A DNA stretch of 64,000 bases from Tetrapyrgos nigripes (lineage: Eukaryota > Basidiomycota > Agaricomycetes > Agaricales > Campanellaceae): contig JAACJM010000069.1 of NCBI GenBank assembly GCA_013368315.1, forward strand, positions 124,001-188,000, in the 5' to 3' direction. The position numbers and the translations under genes are program-made. The notes beneath the pieces were generated by a model that did no database searches, was not told where the DNA came from, and saw only the letters and a list, made by a program, of their open reading frames with translations. Shown piece by piece: positions 35,220 to 47,033 of this stretch. How positions within the stretch are numbered: position 1 is the first letter of the stretch; every line of letters starts with the position of its first letter.

Positions 35220-36673
35220 TCAATTAGAGATGAGCAGAACGAGTAACAAAGATCCTATACTGACCTGTTCCAACTCAAGATCCGAGTCCTCATGACAGTT
35301 ATCGCAGCAAGACCCTGCGCCTTTGTTTTCACCTTGAGGTTTCGTAGAGCAGTATGATGTCTGTGAGAGGTGTAAGGGCTGAAGAATCTAAGAGTTAACT
35401 GCCAAAGTGCATACCTGAGCGACTCGAGATTGCCCGCTTGCCTTGCCGTGGGTAGAACCACAAGCCTGCTCTCGAGCGTCATCGACATCCTTTGTAGCAC
35501 AGCAACCTCCAGTGCAGGGAGGGTTTGAGTTGGGCTGCTCTTTCTTCTTTGCAATTTGACCATCAACATCCTTTGCAGCACAGCAACCTCCAGCGCAGGG
35601 AGGGTTTGAGTTGGACTGCTCTTTCTTCTTCGCAACTTGACCACAGTCTGCGTCCTTGGATCCGCAACAAGAATCTTGCTTGTCGCCGGCGGCAGGTTTG
35701 GGACCCGGAATATACGCGTGAGTGCAACATTGGCCGCCTTGTGGGCTTTGCGGGACACAGCATGCCTAGTAAGCGTTGGTATGGTAGCTTAAGCACTCGA
35801 ATGAACAATATTTACCTTTGAGTTTTCCTGCATGCCATCGGATGAGCATTTACACTCGTCCGAGTTCCTACACTCCTCTTTCTCGCTGCAGCATTCACAA
35901 AGATCACGGTATCGTTCCTCCAATCCAACTTGAGCTTCTTCATCCGTGCGACAGTGCGCACAGCACCCTCCATCAAAGTCTGGGTCTCTGACCCATTTCA
36001 GCAACTTGATTCCTTCCCAAGCAAAACTCAAGCCGAGAACGATAGACGTCGCGCTATCCACCCACCAGCCACCTCGCCACAGTTTGAACACCAAGGCGCC
36101 TACAAAAAGAACGATGGTGATCTGAATGCAGGACAAGGAACACTGGGCTTCAGCTTGCATAGCACTGCTGTTGAGTGCTCGAGCAAGATATCGCTTGGGC
36201 AACCAGATGATGATCATCAAAACTAGGGCTGAAGCGGAAACTGCGAGGGATTGGGTGGATGATGAAGGTTCAGCATGGCGTACGAGTCCGTAGATTGCAG
36301 TTCCTTCAGTAGCAAGTCCTAGCGAGATCAAGAGCCAAGCAATGCACGTTGAGGCGATTTTTTCGACTCTGAAAGGCTGGGTTGGTAAAAGATGAATAGC
36401 GTATAGTAAGTACACAACATACCTGAGCTCCCTAGCATCGAGCTTTCGGCCTCTCTCCTCTCCAGGCTTTGCGATATGCCTGAAACGCCATACCACTAAG
36501 ATTGAGGATATCACTTCGATACCAGATTGGACTCCAAAGAAGATGAGCGAACGAGAATCTGCGTCTGCTCCCAAGCCAATGGATACCCCGCCCTCTGCAC
36601 CGTTGTAGATGATGCTGGCGATACTGATGGCCAAGGCGTATTGCTGCAGACGGCGATAAGAAGGGGCATGCAT
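35220..36673 (-). CDS. CDF/TMEM163-like membrane protein with Cys-rich repeated tail
   Basis: This is a multi-pass membrane protein resembling cation-diffusion-facilitator or TMEM163-type proteins, which handle zinc and related ions. About six hydrophobic segments are visible. The first carries NGAEGG, like the metal-site region of TM1-2 in CDF proteins. Exons join as ELR-VEKIAS (intron about 36370-36424), ENSK-ACCVPQS (about 35767-35817) and RVAQ-TSYCST (about 35363-35415). The C-terminal 170 residues are very Cys-rich: GGCCAHC, CECC, CCGSK, two PPC-GGCCA units and SCCDNCHED. This would suit cytosolic metal buffering, an inference. The 3' end is uncertain: reading on gives stop TGA at 35220-35222, but a further intron starting GTCAGT is possible. 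Confidence 0.78.
35480..35641 (-). repeat. Two tandem 81 bp coding units
   Basis: Units at 35480-35560 and 35561-35641 encode 27 residues each with the core KKKEQ-NSNPPC-GGCCA-KDVD. The length is a multiple of three, so the duplication keeps frame and doubles a Cys-rich putative metal site. Confidence 0.9.
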
Positions 36674-37194
36674 CCTGGGATAAGGAAGAAGGGTGGTCAG
36701 CTAACCCTACTTATATATGGATGCTTCGACAATGCTTTCATGCTTCTACCGCTTTCAAGTAAATTAAATGGCGCAACTTCCCCTCAGAATCTGACAGAAA
36801 TGCCTCATTTTCAAACCAAATATGTCATGCAATTAGACGGGGGACGAGGATGAGCAATCAGATCCAGCAGACGGACAGCTTGAAATGAGATGAAGCCCGT
36901 TACTAGAATCAGATGGCAATGAGACACAACGATATCTTGGGTTTAGATCCCACTGTCGGTCAGTATTTGCTGGGTAACGATTGAAAGCTTGTACGATAAA
37001 TGTCCGGCGGGCTTGGTGCTGATATCTAGTCCAACATATCTCACTAACAGTGCTACTGCGAGAATAATACGGAACGTGATGACTTTTTGGGTCAGCAGAA
37101 TTCTGGGGTGTGGGATGGCAAGCTGTCGTCGCGAGTCGCGACCCGAAAGACTGTCACGTGCGGGAAAAATTCGTCTCATTGTCCGCCGTCGACG
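36674..37194. promoter_or_regulatory. Divergent intergenic promoter region
   Basis: This region is shared by the CDF-like gene (minus) and the mL44 gene (plus). A CACGTG E-box lies at about 37155 and a GC-rich palindromic patch (TCGCGAGTCGCGA) at about 37127-37140, just upstream of the mL44 start. No other gene was recognised. Confidence 0.5.
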
Positions 37195-38394
37195 ATGAGG
37201 ACATGCTCCTTCTCAACGACGCGATTGCTCTCCACTAGTACCAGGAGGCTGGCGTCTCCCTCCGTCTCGCCCTCCCATCTACCCAAATTCCCCCCAAAAG
37301 AATCTCTCTATGTGAAGGACGGAGATATACCTACAGCATCGTTTAGCCCGGCTGTCTGGGCGACCCTCCAACCACCTCCTCCATCCGCACTCTCCGCATT
37401 CGTATCTAGGATTGGATTGGATGGCATATTGGGTCAGGATGAAAAAGATATAGAGGTTATTCTCCAGGCGTGTACACATCCTTCGTTTGTACACTTATGG
37501 CAAGAACATCATCCCAATGGCGGCAAGACACCCCAAACGAATGCACAGCTGTCAGCAACAGGGAATTCATTAATGGGTTTATTTGCAACGGAGTGGCTGA
37601 GGGCATCGTATCCGCATTTACCGACACGAGTGCTCAAAGCCGCGGTGACAGCACATGTGGGCCCGCTCACTTGCGCAAATGTAGCACAAGAGATGGGTGC
37701 TACACCTTTACTCAGGTGGCACAGAATGGTTAGTTTTTCATGTCTTTATTAGTTCTTTTGTGATAACAGGGTGAAAATACAGCGCGCTACTATGAACAAA
37801 CCTGCTCTCCTTCATAACGACGCACTCGCTTCTATCCCTCGTTCCCTCACCGCCTTAATCTATCAACGTCGTTCTTTACCCTCTGCCCGCCAATTCGTCC
37901 AATCCTACTTCCTTTCACGCGAAGTTGACATCCGCTCGATGATTAAATTTACCGACCCCAAAAAAGCATTGGTCGAAATGGTAGAAAAGTTCCAGAGGGA
38001 AAAGCCAAAGTCGAGGCTATTGAAAGAGACGGGACGATACTCAAATGCACCGATGTTTGTTGTTGGGATCTTTTGTGGTGAGGAGGAGATTGGGCAAGGG
38101 TTTGGAGGTTCGTTGAAGATGGCAGAGTATAGGGTAGGTTTTTGACTTTCTCCTCGTTGTTCTCCATATTAACTCTCTTACAAGGCGGCAGAGGATGCTC
38201 TTCATCGGGTGTACTTGACTCGAACACCATCTCACCTTGTCCAAATACCCTCGCAAACATTCCCCCTTGGTCTTGGAGACGTTTTCCGCCAGGCTCCAGA
38301 ACAAGCTTACACCGCTCCTGAACTGGTGCAGTCTGAAATTATGTACGCTAGTTCAGGAAAGAGCTATGCTCCCTCTTCCTTCCAGTCAGATTAA
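37195..38394 (+). CDS. MRPL3: Mitochondrial large ribosomal subunit protein mL44 (RNase III fold)
   Basis: This nucleus-encoded mitoribosomal protein has a degenerate RNase III domain followed by a double-stranded RNA-binding domain. The N-terminus MRTCSFSTTRLLSTSTRRLA is a typical mitochondrial presequence, and for that reason the ATG at 37195 is preferred to upstream in-frame codons. The RNase III region includes LQACTHPSFVH and NSLMGLFATEWL. Catalytic acidic residues of true RNase III are not evident, as expected for mL44. Introns are inferred at about 37730-37782 and about 38133-38184. The dsRBD-like end runs GFGGSLKMAEYR-AAEDALHRVYL. Stop TAA is at 38392-38394. Confidence 0.9.
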
Positions 38395-38490
38395 AATATA
38401 GAGTAGATACGCCGATATAGCCTATAATAATCATCTAAACCCCGGTGTCCTGTGCGGACTGATCCACGGTCATCATCTACCGCAAGGTAG

Positions 38491-38502
38491 CCCTAACCCT
38501 AA
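38491..38502 (+). promoter_or_regulatory. Telo-box-like motif CCCTAACCCTAA
   Basis: Two CCCTAA units lie about 110 bases before the start of the RhoGAP gene. This matches the vertebrate/fungal telomere repeat unit but is far too short to be a telomere. AACCCTAA boxes are known promoter elements bound by Myb-type telomere-repeat factors in plants and fungi. A role here is inference. Confidence 0.45.
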
Positions 38503-38611
38503 GTAATACGTCGGCGTCATTGCCTCCGCGAATTGAGACGACGTGCACAGCCCCTCTTTTTCTATCTCTTCCACAACCTACTCTAGTCTTTCTGGTTTTC
38601 AAACTTCTAAG

Positions 38612-41600
38612 ATGGCAGTACTGTCGCTGCCGTTGAACTTCAACAACTCGTTCTGGTCTCATGATTACCGAAAGGGTGTAGAGGTCGTGTTCAAGAAATT
38701 GGAGCAGGTATTGTCCATTCTTTCTTTCCTTAAAGAGACCCTTTATCGACTAGACTTTTTAGGGAGTAGCTGAGAATGATGAAATTATCGCGTTCATAAG
38801 AGTATGTTTGATGTTCAATTCACTACATTCATCTAATGGATTGTCTAGTCTAGAGCGGTTGCGGAAACTCAAATGGCCAGCGCACTCTCCAGTCCCCCGA
38901 CGACCAATCCAGCAGGTACTGCGTGCATTCAACCTTGTTCTTGTAACGCCACTCATACGTGTCTATGTAACTAGGTTCTGGATTCGGCGCGGACGATGGC
39001 GCATCCCTTCTGATGACTTTCCGCGGCCTCCACGCTGAAGCGGCCAGTCAAGCCCAAGCTCACTTGAACGTTGCGAAGGAACTCGAGAGTCTTGTCGTAG
39101 ACCCGTTTGATCAGTGGGCTCAGAGCTACAAGGTACATTCTCAACCACGCTACGTCATACTTGACAACTGCTCATTAAAGACGCGTCTTTGATTCTTCTA
39201 GGCCAGAATCAGACAAAGCAGAGGCGTTGTCCTCGAACAATGGCTCAAAACATACGAAGGCGCGCACGGCGAAGTTGCCAAACTGAAACACCAGTATCTC
39301 GCCAAAACGAGAAAAGCCGATGAAGCCGAGGATGAGTGAGTTGGCAGTAATCTGAGCAATTGCTGTGAGCTGACACGTCGTGAATTTAGTGCAAAGTTTG
39401 CGCCCAATGGTGAGGGCGCAGCTGCTGATCATTATACAACTTCACCCCGTCTTCGCCCTTCAGATGCACGCACGCCTCCTCAGAGGACTGCTAGCGTCTC
39501 GGAACGTATTGCTACGCGTCTCAAGGAGATTCAAAAACGTGCAGCAGGAAACATTGCAACATCAGAGAGCAAGGAGGCATTAGTCAATGAGCCGCGTCTG
39601 AAAAGGACTTGCCTCCTGTTGACAAAGGCAAAGGCAAAGCCGTAGAAGAGATCGGCTCACCTATCAATATTGGCTCTCCTCTTTCCATGTCCCCCAAACA
39701 ATCTAGCCACGATTTACGTCCGCCTGAATCCCCCATGCCTCCCATGCCTCCCGAACCAATGCTTCTCGCTGGCTTGTCCTTACCTCCAGTAGCAATCTCG
39801 CAATTACTCACTCGCGCTGCAAGCGAACTCAATCTGCGTTCCGTGAGGTTCCCGTTGCTGGGAGAATATCCAGGATGTTTCACAGGTGAAGAATTCGTGG
39901 TTTGGTTGAATGAGAACGTTCAAGGATTTGGTGGTAGTTTGGACCGGGCTGAAGATGCGGCAAAAGAGCTCACGGAGAGGGATGGATTGCTGAGAAGGAT
40001 CGGAGAATTTGGAAATGATTTTGAAAATTCCGATGAAGCGTGGTATCAGTTTAGGCCAAAGGCGAGTTCTACAGAGCCACCAAGTCGTATATCTTCTTGC
40101 TAACTAGGTAATTATAGGCATTTGAACTCGGTGGACATCGGTCAGATGCCCACCCTCCTCAATCTCCCATCTCGACCAGTGGAAACAGGCCAGAAAACAT
40201 CCTTAAACGAACAAACAACTTTGTGAACCTTGTCTCCAAAGCCCTCGCCGCGAATAACTCCAACGAGCCTGCTTGGGTTAAGGCTCGGAAGGAGGCTGAA
40301 GAGGCTGATAAAACTTACAGAATTGCTGTCAGGCAGCTTGATAGACAAAGGCTGGGATTGGAGGAAAAGCTGGAAGACACCTTGAAGACATTGCAGAGAT
40401 GGGAGATGGAGAGGTTGAGAGCTGTCAAGACAGGTGAGTTTGTTTACTTCGATCTATGTTGAGCGCAGACCTAACAAGGATATACACCCGCCAGTCCTTC
40501 TGCAATACCAAGGAACCCTCTCCAACTTCCCTAAAACCCTTGAACCAATCATCGAGCGTCAGACAACGCTCATTGCTGCATACCAACCCGAATCTGATCT
40601 CACGGCGTTGGTTGAGCGGTATAGGACTGGGCCTTTCAGGCCTCATTCACACCTGTATGAAAGTGTCAACCATGACGAGAGTGATGTTGTCTTTGGTATT
40701 GATCTGAGGAAATGGGCCGAAGGAGGATGGATCACTGAAGTCATGAGCCCAAGTGGCAGCGAGGGTGGACGAAAGGAAGAGGTACCGGAGGTCCTGACGG
40801 CAATGCTCGGAGCGTTGGAGGACAAGTATAAAGAGCTTGCGAATGATGAAGGTATGTTGATTTTTTTCTTAATTTGCCTCCTTTCAAGACTCAAGCCCGG
40901 TCTTAGAGAAACGCAAATCATGGATTTACGAAGTCCCATTGGCCAGCACTCATCGTCTCCGAGAATCCTTGAACGCTGTGTTCCCTGATCATGAGCAGCA
41001 CAAGGAAAAACCGATTCCAGAAGATTTGTTCAAGCCATATGATGCGCCTGTGATAGCAGCTACGATCAAGCTGTGGCTGTTGGAGCTGGAACCACCAGTT
41101 GCGACGTACGAAGGATGGGACGAATTCAGGAAGCTTTATCCGACACATGGTAGGTATCTCAAGGTCGAGGGCGAGGAACCAGAAGGGCACGAGAAGAAGT
41201 TGGCCGAGGTCTCTTCGGCGTTGTTGAAGTTACCTCGGGTACAATTATATGTGCTTGACAGGGTTCTTAAACACTTCAAGACGTGCGTGGTTCTTTGCTA
41301 CACTCCAAGTTTCATGCTGATGAATTTATTGCAGGTTGATTGACACGACGACTACAGAGGAGTCTAATGAGGTTTTTGTTACCAAGTTGGCGTTGTCTGT
41401 TGGACGAAGTGAGTGGACTTTGTTCTTGTAGTTTCATAGGTTCTCATGGGATCTTCTACGTGCAGCTATCCTTCGGCCTAAGGTTGAGACAGAGATTTCG
41501 ATTCAAGATCGACACCCCACACGTCAGTATATATCTACTCTCAATCTTGAATTGAAAGTTCATTCTTCGTCACAGTGCTTTTCATCGACCTCGTCAACAA

Positions 41601-42537
41601 CTACGATGAAATCCTTCCCCCAACTGTCACTCGTAAGAAGCGCGAGTCAGAGCGCAAATTGCCTGTCAGGAAACGGACGGCCATGGTAGACATGAGGTCG
41701 ACCAGGAGTAACAGGATCTCAGCCAGCGGTCTTCATCATTTCCTACCAAAGTCCGATGTCAAGTCGCCTGAAATTCCACCTGTTCCTTCACTTCCATCTA
41801 CCATTTCGCCAAGTAACTCTGTCCCTCCCCCTCCACCAATCGTACCTCAGACTGGTGCTATACCTCCCCCGCCGCCAATTGTGACACAGAGCCAGACTGG
41901 CGCTGTTCCTCCGCCACCGCCTCTCGTTCAGCCCAAACCTATACCACCACCTCCATCCTTGGAAAATATTACACCGCCGGTACCTCCACCGCCTCCACCA
42001 GCTGCTCAACCTTCTGCAGATGACGATCTTCCACCAAGACCTGCATTTAAAGAGCCTCCTCCAGAGGACGATGATCTTCCTCCCCGTCCCACGTTCAAAG
42101 AACCACCACCCGAGTCTGAAGATGAGGCTACCCCACCACGTCCCAACTTTGCGGAGCCACCATCAGAAGAGTCGGATTCGCCCAGTCCAGAATCAAAGAT
42201 GGCCCCTTCTCCACCTCCCAATGAAGAGCAAGGCTTGAATGCTGCCAAAGCCTCGGTCTCTAGATCCTCTTCTGGTAACATTGCACGCTCCGGGAGGATA
42301 ACGAGGGGTCCTAGGGGTCCTGGAGGTGGGAGTGTCAGCAGCATGGTGCAGAATATCAATAGGAACAGTCTGCCGGGGTCACCGACGTCACCTTCCAGCC
42401 CTAGCTCGAAGAGGTTCTCGGGAAGCGCCGGAAGTGGGTCCGGAAGTAGACCATCGAGTGTATTGGGTAGGTCTGCGGCGTTTTCGAGGAGAACGATGCA
42501 CAGTGATGCTGAAGATGATGTTGTTGACAGGAAGTAA
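38612..42537 (+). CDS. RGD2: F-BAR / DEP / RhoGAP protein, Rgd2-like
   Basis: This is a predicted membrane-curvature-binding regulator of Cdc42/Rho GTPases. The N-terminal FCH region begins MAVLSLPLNFNNSFWSHDY. A DEP domain lies near 39790-40060 (FTGEEFVVWLNENVQGFGG). The second F-BAR helix set is near 40200-40640. A RhoGAP-like fold spans about 40690-41640, and the C-terminal tail is rich in polyproline (PPPPPIVPQTGA) and Ser. This domain order matches yeast Rgd2. The arginine-finger motif GIYR is replaced by WIYE, so catalysis is doubtful. About ten short introns are needed. The one at 40062-40117 has a GC donor: with it the frame runs PK-AFELGGH, and without it a stop follows. Stop TAA is at 42535-42537. 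Confidence 0.86.
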
Positions 42538-42957
42538 GTGAGTTGAGAAGGTTCCAGGTTTAGGATGAACACGTTTTATTGTTTATGGATTTCTGAGTAG
42601 TGTGATGGTTCTTTGTCAGTATACTGGGTCTACTCTTTCTCTTAGTTATATGCTCTATGAGTATGGTGTTGTTTCTAATTCTTGTGAACTTTGAAATGTC
42701 CTACAATGTGATGTCGTAGTTAAATTTATTCGCCCATGGACAAAGTCGCACTGCCTTCGTTCTGCTTCTCTCCTCCACATGTGATCACCTAGTAAGGCGC
42801 CTACCCGTAGATGCCCTTGTATTCTGCAACTCCGTAAATGGACATTAGTCGAAATAGAACCCAATAGACCCGGAGGCGCCGAATCATTAATTACTTGCGA
42901 TGTTTGGCATCTCTGCTTTCTACGTCATTCTTCCTCTCCTTCACCACTACACCAACC
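42538..42957. other. Intergenic region, nothing recognised
   Basis: These 420 bases lie between two genes on the same strand. They hold the terminator of the RhoGAP gene and the promoter of the ABC half-transporter. No motif was identified. Confidence 0.45.
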
Positions 42958-45750
42958 ATGTTCAAACTTCGTGGCTTTCGTGGCCGTCGTATGGGCGCCA
43001 TTAATCCGGATCGAAAGGGTACCTTTGATATTTCAGACTCGTCCAACGTCCAGCATACCGAAATCGGCGTATGGGACCTCTATGAAGAAATAGTCCCTGA
43101 GCTCACAAGACTCCCCTTCTACGAATTCTGGTCGTCGAGAGTCAATGTCGAGTTGCTCTTGGAACTATCCCGAAATGCACCGTTCGTCTGGAGAATGTTC
43201 ACAGACATACTCACAAACGTGGAAGGATGTTGGTGGTTGCTGGGCATGTATGTCTTCGTCAACTTGTTGTCCAGTCTAATCCCTGCCATAACCCTCTGGT
43301 ACTCCTCTCAACTCTTGAAAATAGTCCAAACTGCCATTGACGAGCGGACTGTGGACACCTCCCTCCTCATACACATTTGTATCGGCCGCTTTGCGTGTTC
43401 CGCCATGAATATTCTACTCAGCAATTTACAAGTCGTCTTCTCGCGTCCTCTTGGTTTTCGCATTCGCCAATTTTATACGCATAAACAGATCCATTGTATG
43501 GCCCGGTTGGACGTTCCCACTTTCTCCGATCCATCGTTACAGAGACAGATGCAGAGTGCTTTTGGGATGAACGTCGGGAATGACTTGGCGATGAGCACAG
43601 TGACGAGGACGATGAACATTGTGACGTCGGGGACGCGACTGGTCTCTCAGTTGGGAGTTCTTTTGTCTGTGTTGAGGGATCAAACCGACGGGCCTCTTTT
43701 GGCTGTCATATGCTTTGTACAAACAATATTTCAACATTGGCGTAGAGACCAAAGCTGGATAAAATCAGAAGGTGAGTGATACTTGATACCTTATTGATTC
43801 TCGCTAATTGTGTTTTGGACTCAGTGTACGCAGCTACAACCAGAAACGATGATTACCTGAAAATGGAAGGGATTAAGCAGGCTATAAATTCAGACCAACA
43901 TCGGAAGGAGATTGTTGCTGGAAATATGGGGAAATACATGCATTCCGGTCCGTTCTCTTTCCTTCAGAATGCTTTCCAAGCTTAATCATCAAGTCTCCAG
44001 AATATACCAGATGCTCAACGACTCTCGGAGAAGCTGCAGCCGATTTCAACACTTCATACTACCTTTATAAACGACCTACCTTGCTGTCTTTTTTCCCTTT
44101 TATGAACGAAATATGGAACGAGTTGCCTCAGGTCGGTGTTTGTCTTTCTTTTTCTTGGCTTTCCTTCTAAGCTAAGAGTAACGATCACCAGGTTGTATTT
44201 GCTCTTCGAGCCGTCCAGCAACCATCATCTATACCTCTTTCACTGGCTTCTTTGACTCTGATAACCTCCACTACAACCAGTTTTAGTAACAGCCTGTTGA
44301 GGTTATTCCAGCAGGGAGGTAGTATTGCAAATCATTGGGCGGATGTGAGGCGATTTTATGAAGTCGTTGCGGTCGAAAATCGCGTCAGAGATGGGTAAGT
44401 TCTCCCGTGTCCACGACGGATAGAACCTAGCATCAATTTTTTTTGTCTCGAGACAGGTCTTTCCCATTCCCTGAAAATCAGAAAGAGATGGAGTTGTCGG
44501 GTGTGCAACTGGAATTTAGGTATGTCCGCATTTATTCACAACGCAGCCTTGTTGTGACTGAGAACTCCACGATTATAGAAACGTATCGTTCAAATATCCA
44601 GGATCAGCATCATACGCCTTGCAGAATGTATCGTTTAAAATCCTGCCGGGACAATTATGTGTACGTCTACTCCACTCTCCCTGTTTCTGCATCCCTGATC
44701 CACTTTCGTGTACAGGTCATCGTTGGCAAAAATGGTTCGGGTAAATCAACAATACTTAAACTACTAATGAGATTGTACGATGTCGACGAGGGACAGATCC
44801 TCGTCGATGGACGTGACATCCGAAGCCTCAAGTTGGAAGATTTGAGAAAGGCTACAGCAGTACTTTTCCAAGACTATACTCTCTTTCCTTTATCCGTGAG
44901 CATACCTTGAACTATTGCTTACCTATTTTTTGCTCATCTTATCACGACGTTAAAGATCAAACAAAACATCGCCCTCGGTGATCCCTCAACCACGCAAACC
45001 CCTAATCTGGACGATGTTATTGAAGCAGCCAAACTAGGCGGCGCACACGACTTTATCTCTCGTTTACCAGAAGAATACGATTCATTCCTCGACCGGCCTG
45101 TACGAGACGTTTACTCGGGCTTACCAGAGGGAACGACAGCGCTTTTCGGTAGGGAGGTCAATTTCAGGGGTGTGCGGGGTAGGATTCAAAGCGGAAGGGG
45201 AGGAGGAGCAGAAGCTATGGGTTTGAGCGGGGGACAGGTGCAGAGGATCGCTCTGTGAGTACTTGGATCCTCTTTCTTCTGTCATCCGTGGTCATTGGCT
45301 AATGAACGGTATCTTTTCAGGTCACGGACATTCATGAGGTCGTTGATAGAGTCGCAATCAGCAATTGGACTCTTGTTATTCGACGAGCCGTCCGCGAGTC
45401 TGGATCCTGCTGCTGAGCATGGTACGTCTCGGCGTTTTTACTGTTCAGCCATACAATAACGTGTTGCTCTTATTGGCGTAAAAAGACCTCTTCGAGCGTC
45501 TCCGAGCTCTGCGGGGCCAGAAAACAATGATCTTCTCTTCTCATCGTTTCGGGAATCTGACGAAACACGCGGATTTGATTCTGTGAGTCCTGCTCTGTTT
45601 GTGGATTGGGCAGGAGGCTAACTTGACCATTGACGTTCCAGGTATATGGATGATTCATCTATAGTGGAAGAAGGCTCTCATAACGATCTTTTGAAGAAGA
45701 ATGGAGAATACGCTAGGATCTGGACATTGCAAGCGCAGGCATTTTTGTGA
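42958..45750 (+). CDS. ABC half-transporter of unrecognised subfamily
   Basis: One transmembrane domain is followed by one nucleotide-binding domain, so the protein should act as a dimer. The chain starts [20 protein letters not shown]; an upstream TTG is not needed. Hydrophobic segments are near 43240-43310 and 43380-43440. The NBD has Walker [11 protein letters not shown] near 44728, Q-loop [10 protein letters not shown], signature GLSGGQVQR near 45222, Walker [15 protein letters not shown] near 45370 and H-loop SSHRFGN. Between Q-loop and signature there is an extra Gly/Arg-rich stretch of about 50 residues ([11 protein letters not shown]...GRGGGAEAM). About nine short introns are inferred, and the exon joins [12 protein letters not shown] and GQLC-VIVGKNG are well supported. 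Substrate and membrane are unknown. Confidence 0.83.
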
Positions 45751-46277
45751 TTCACCTTACAGTTTGTCCTAGACTTATCAGAACACCGGAGTATTGGAAA
45801 GTCCAATCGGACTCCTAGTCCAAGTCCATCGCTAGGGTACACGGTGACGCGCTGTAGCACTATAGTCTGTACTATGTAGACTTGCCGCGGGTCGGCGACT
45901 TGGACCGGCGGTCCATGCGGTCCATCCGCATTCTCCATAACTCAGACTTATTACATGTATAAACTAGTTGGATTCGGAACAAACCATTACTTAGGAATTT
46001 TCTTTCAGATCAGCGCAGTGCCTCCAGTTTCATTGATGAGTTTATTCTTGGTAGGAATCAGATATGAACAGGAACGCGTCTCGACACGCCAAGACCACGA
46101 GATCACACGATACACGTGCCCAAACTTGACGAATCTCGACCACAACAACTTCAAGTTGAACATCCATCTTTTGAACCATCTCCCAGGTATCTACAACCAT
46201 GATTTGCAGTGGCTTCTTTCTAACCTACTAGTTGTGCTATCCAGATCATCACTGTCCCCTGAAATCCACGTCTGATC
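45751..46277. other. Intergenic region, nothing recognised
   Basis: These 0.5 kb contain the promoter of the dynein light chain gene. A short GGTCCATGCGGTCCAT direct repeat lies near 45910-45927. Confidence 0.45.
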
Positions 46278-46742
46278 ATGGCCGAAAAACTCGACGCGCC
46301 AACTTCCTCATCTACCGATACTGGTTCTGGTCCCAGGGGTGCAGCTGACGGCGTAACGCCCAAAGCCATCATCAAAAACGTTGATATGAGCGAGGAGATG
46401 CAACAAGAGAGCGTTGACATCGCGTCGTCAGCCCTAGAGAAATACAACATTGAGAAAGACATTGCTGCACAAATCAAGAAGGAGTTTGACCGAAAACATG
46501 GGCCTACATGGCATGTAGTTGTTGGGAAGAACTTTGGAAGCTACGTGACTCATGGTACGTTATCCAAGCTTGAGATTTCTTGTTCCTATTTTCGTCTATT
46601 TTTCCGTCCTTTGGACTTTCGATTTATGTGTCATTCTCGCAGTGCTTTTGGACGTGGATGCTAATTCTTGACATTTACAGAAACCAAGCATTTCATCTAT
46701 TTCTACGTTGGATCCCTCGCAATCCTCATCTGGAAGTCATAA
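46278..46742 (+). CDS. DYN2: Dynein light chain LC8
   Basis: This is the homodimeric LC8 hub protein that binds dynein intermediate chain and many other partners. Exon 1 (46278-46554) and exon 2 (46681-46742) are joined by a 126 nt intron to give [20 protein letters not shown] and [14 protein letters not shown]. The protein ends SLAILIWKS with TAA at 46740-46742. The LC8 core is complete. An N-terminal extension of about 24 residues, rich in Ser/Thr/Gly, precedes it. About 112 residues are predicted against 89 for the animal protein. Confidence 0.95.
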
Positions 46743-47033
46743 GATCTCCATGCCATTCCACTAAAGGGGGTTTCACGACTTGTACGATTTGTAGTTCGGG
46801 AAGGTGGCATGGAGCAGCTACATTAGATTGCAGCTATCTACTTACTGGTGTCGGTTTTGAAAAACGTCGACATTTTTACACTTTCCACGCCACAACTGAG
46901 GACTCTTAGACTGCCTTTCGACATCGAGCATGGTCGAGCCCTCAGTATCGCGTCTCAACGTCGTGGAACTGAATCTGACCTAATGAGGTGTATATGCACA
47001 CATGATTTAAAGGCAACTTTCTTCGATTCCAAC

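Noticed and set aside
38491..38502. Possible internal telomere or chromosome end
   Set aside because: There are only two CCCTAA units, inside ordinary single-copy genes on both sides; a telomere would need a long array.
41788..42572. Long minus-strand reading frames opposite the polyproline region
   Set aside because: They are the complement of the Pro/Ser-rich tail of the RhoGAP gene, and give low-complexity Leu/Gly/Arg strings with no domain.
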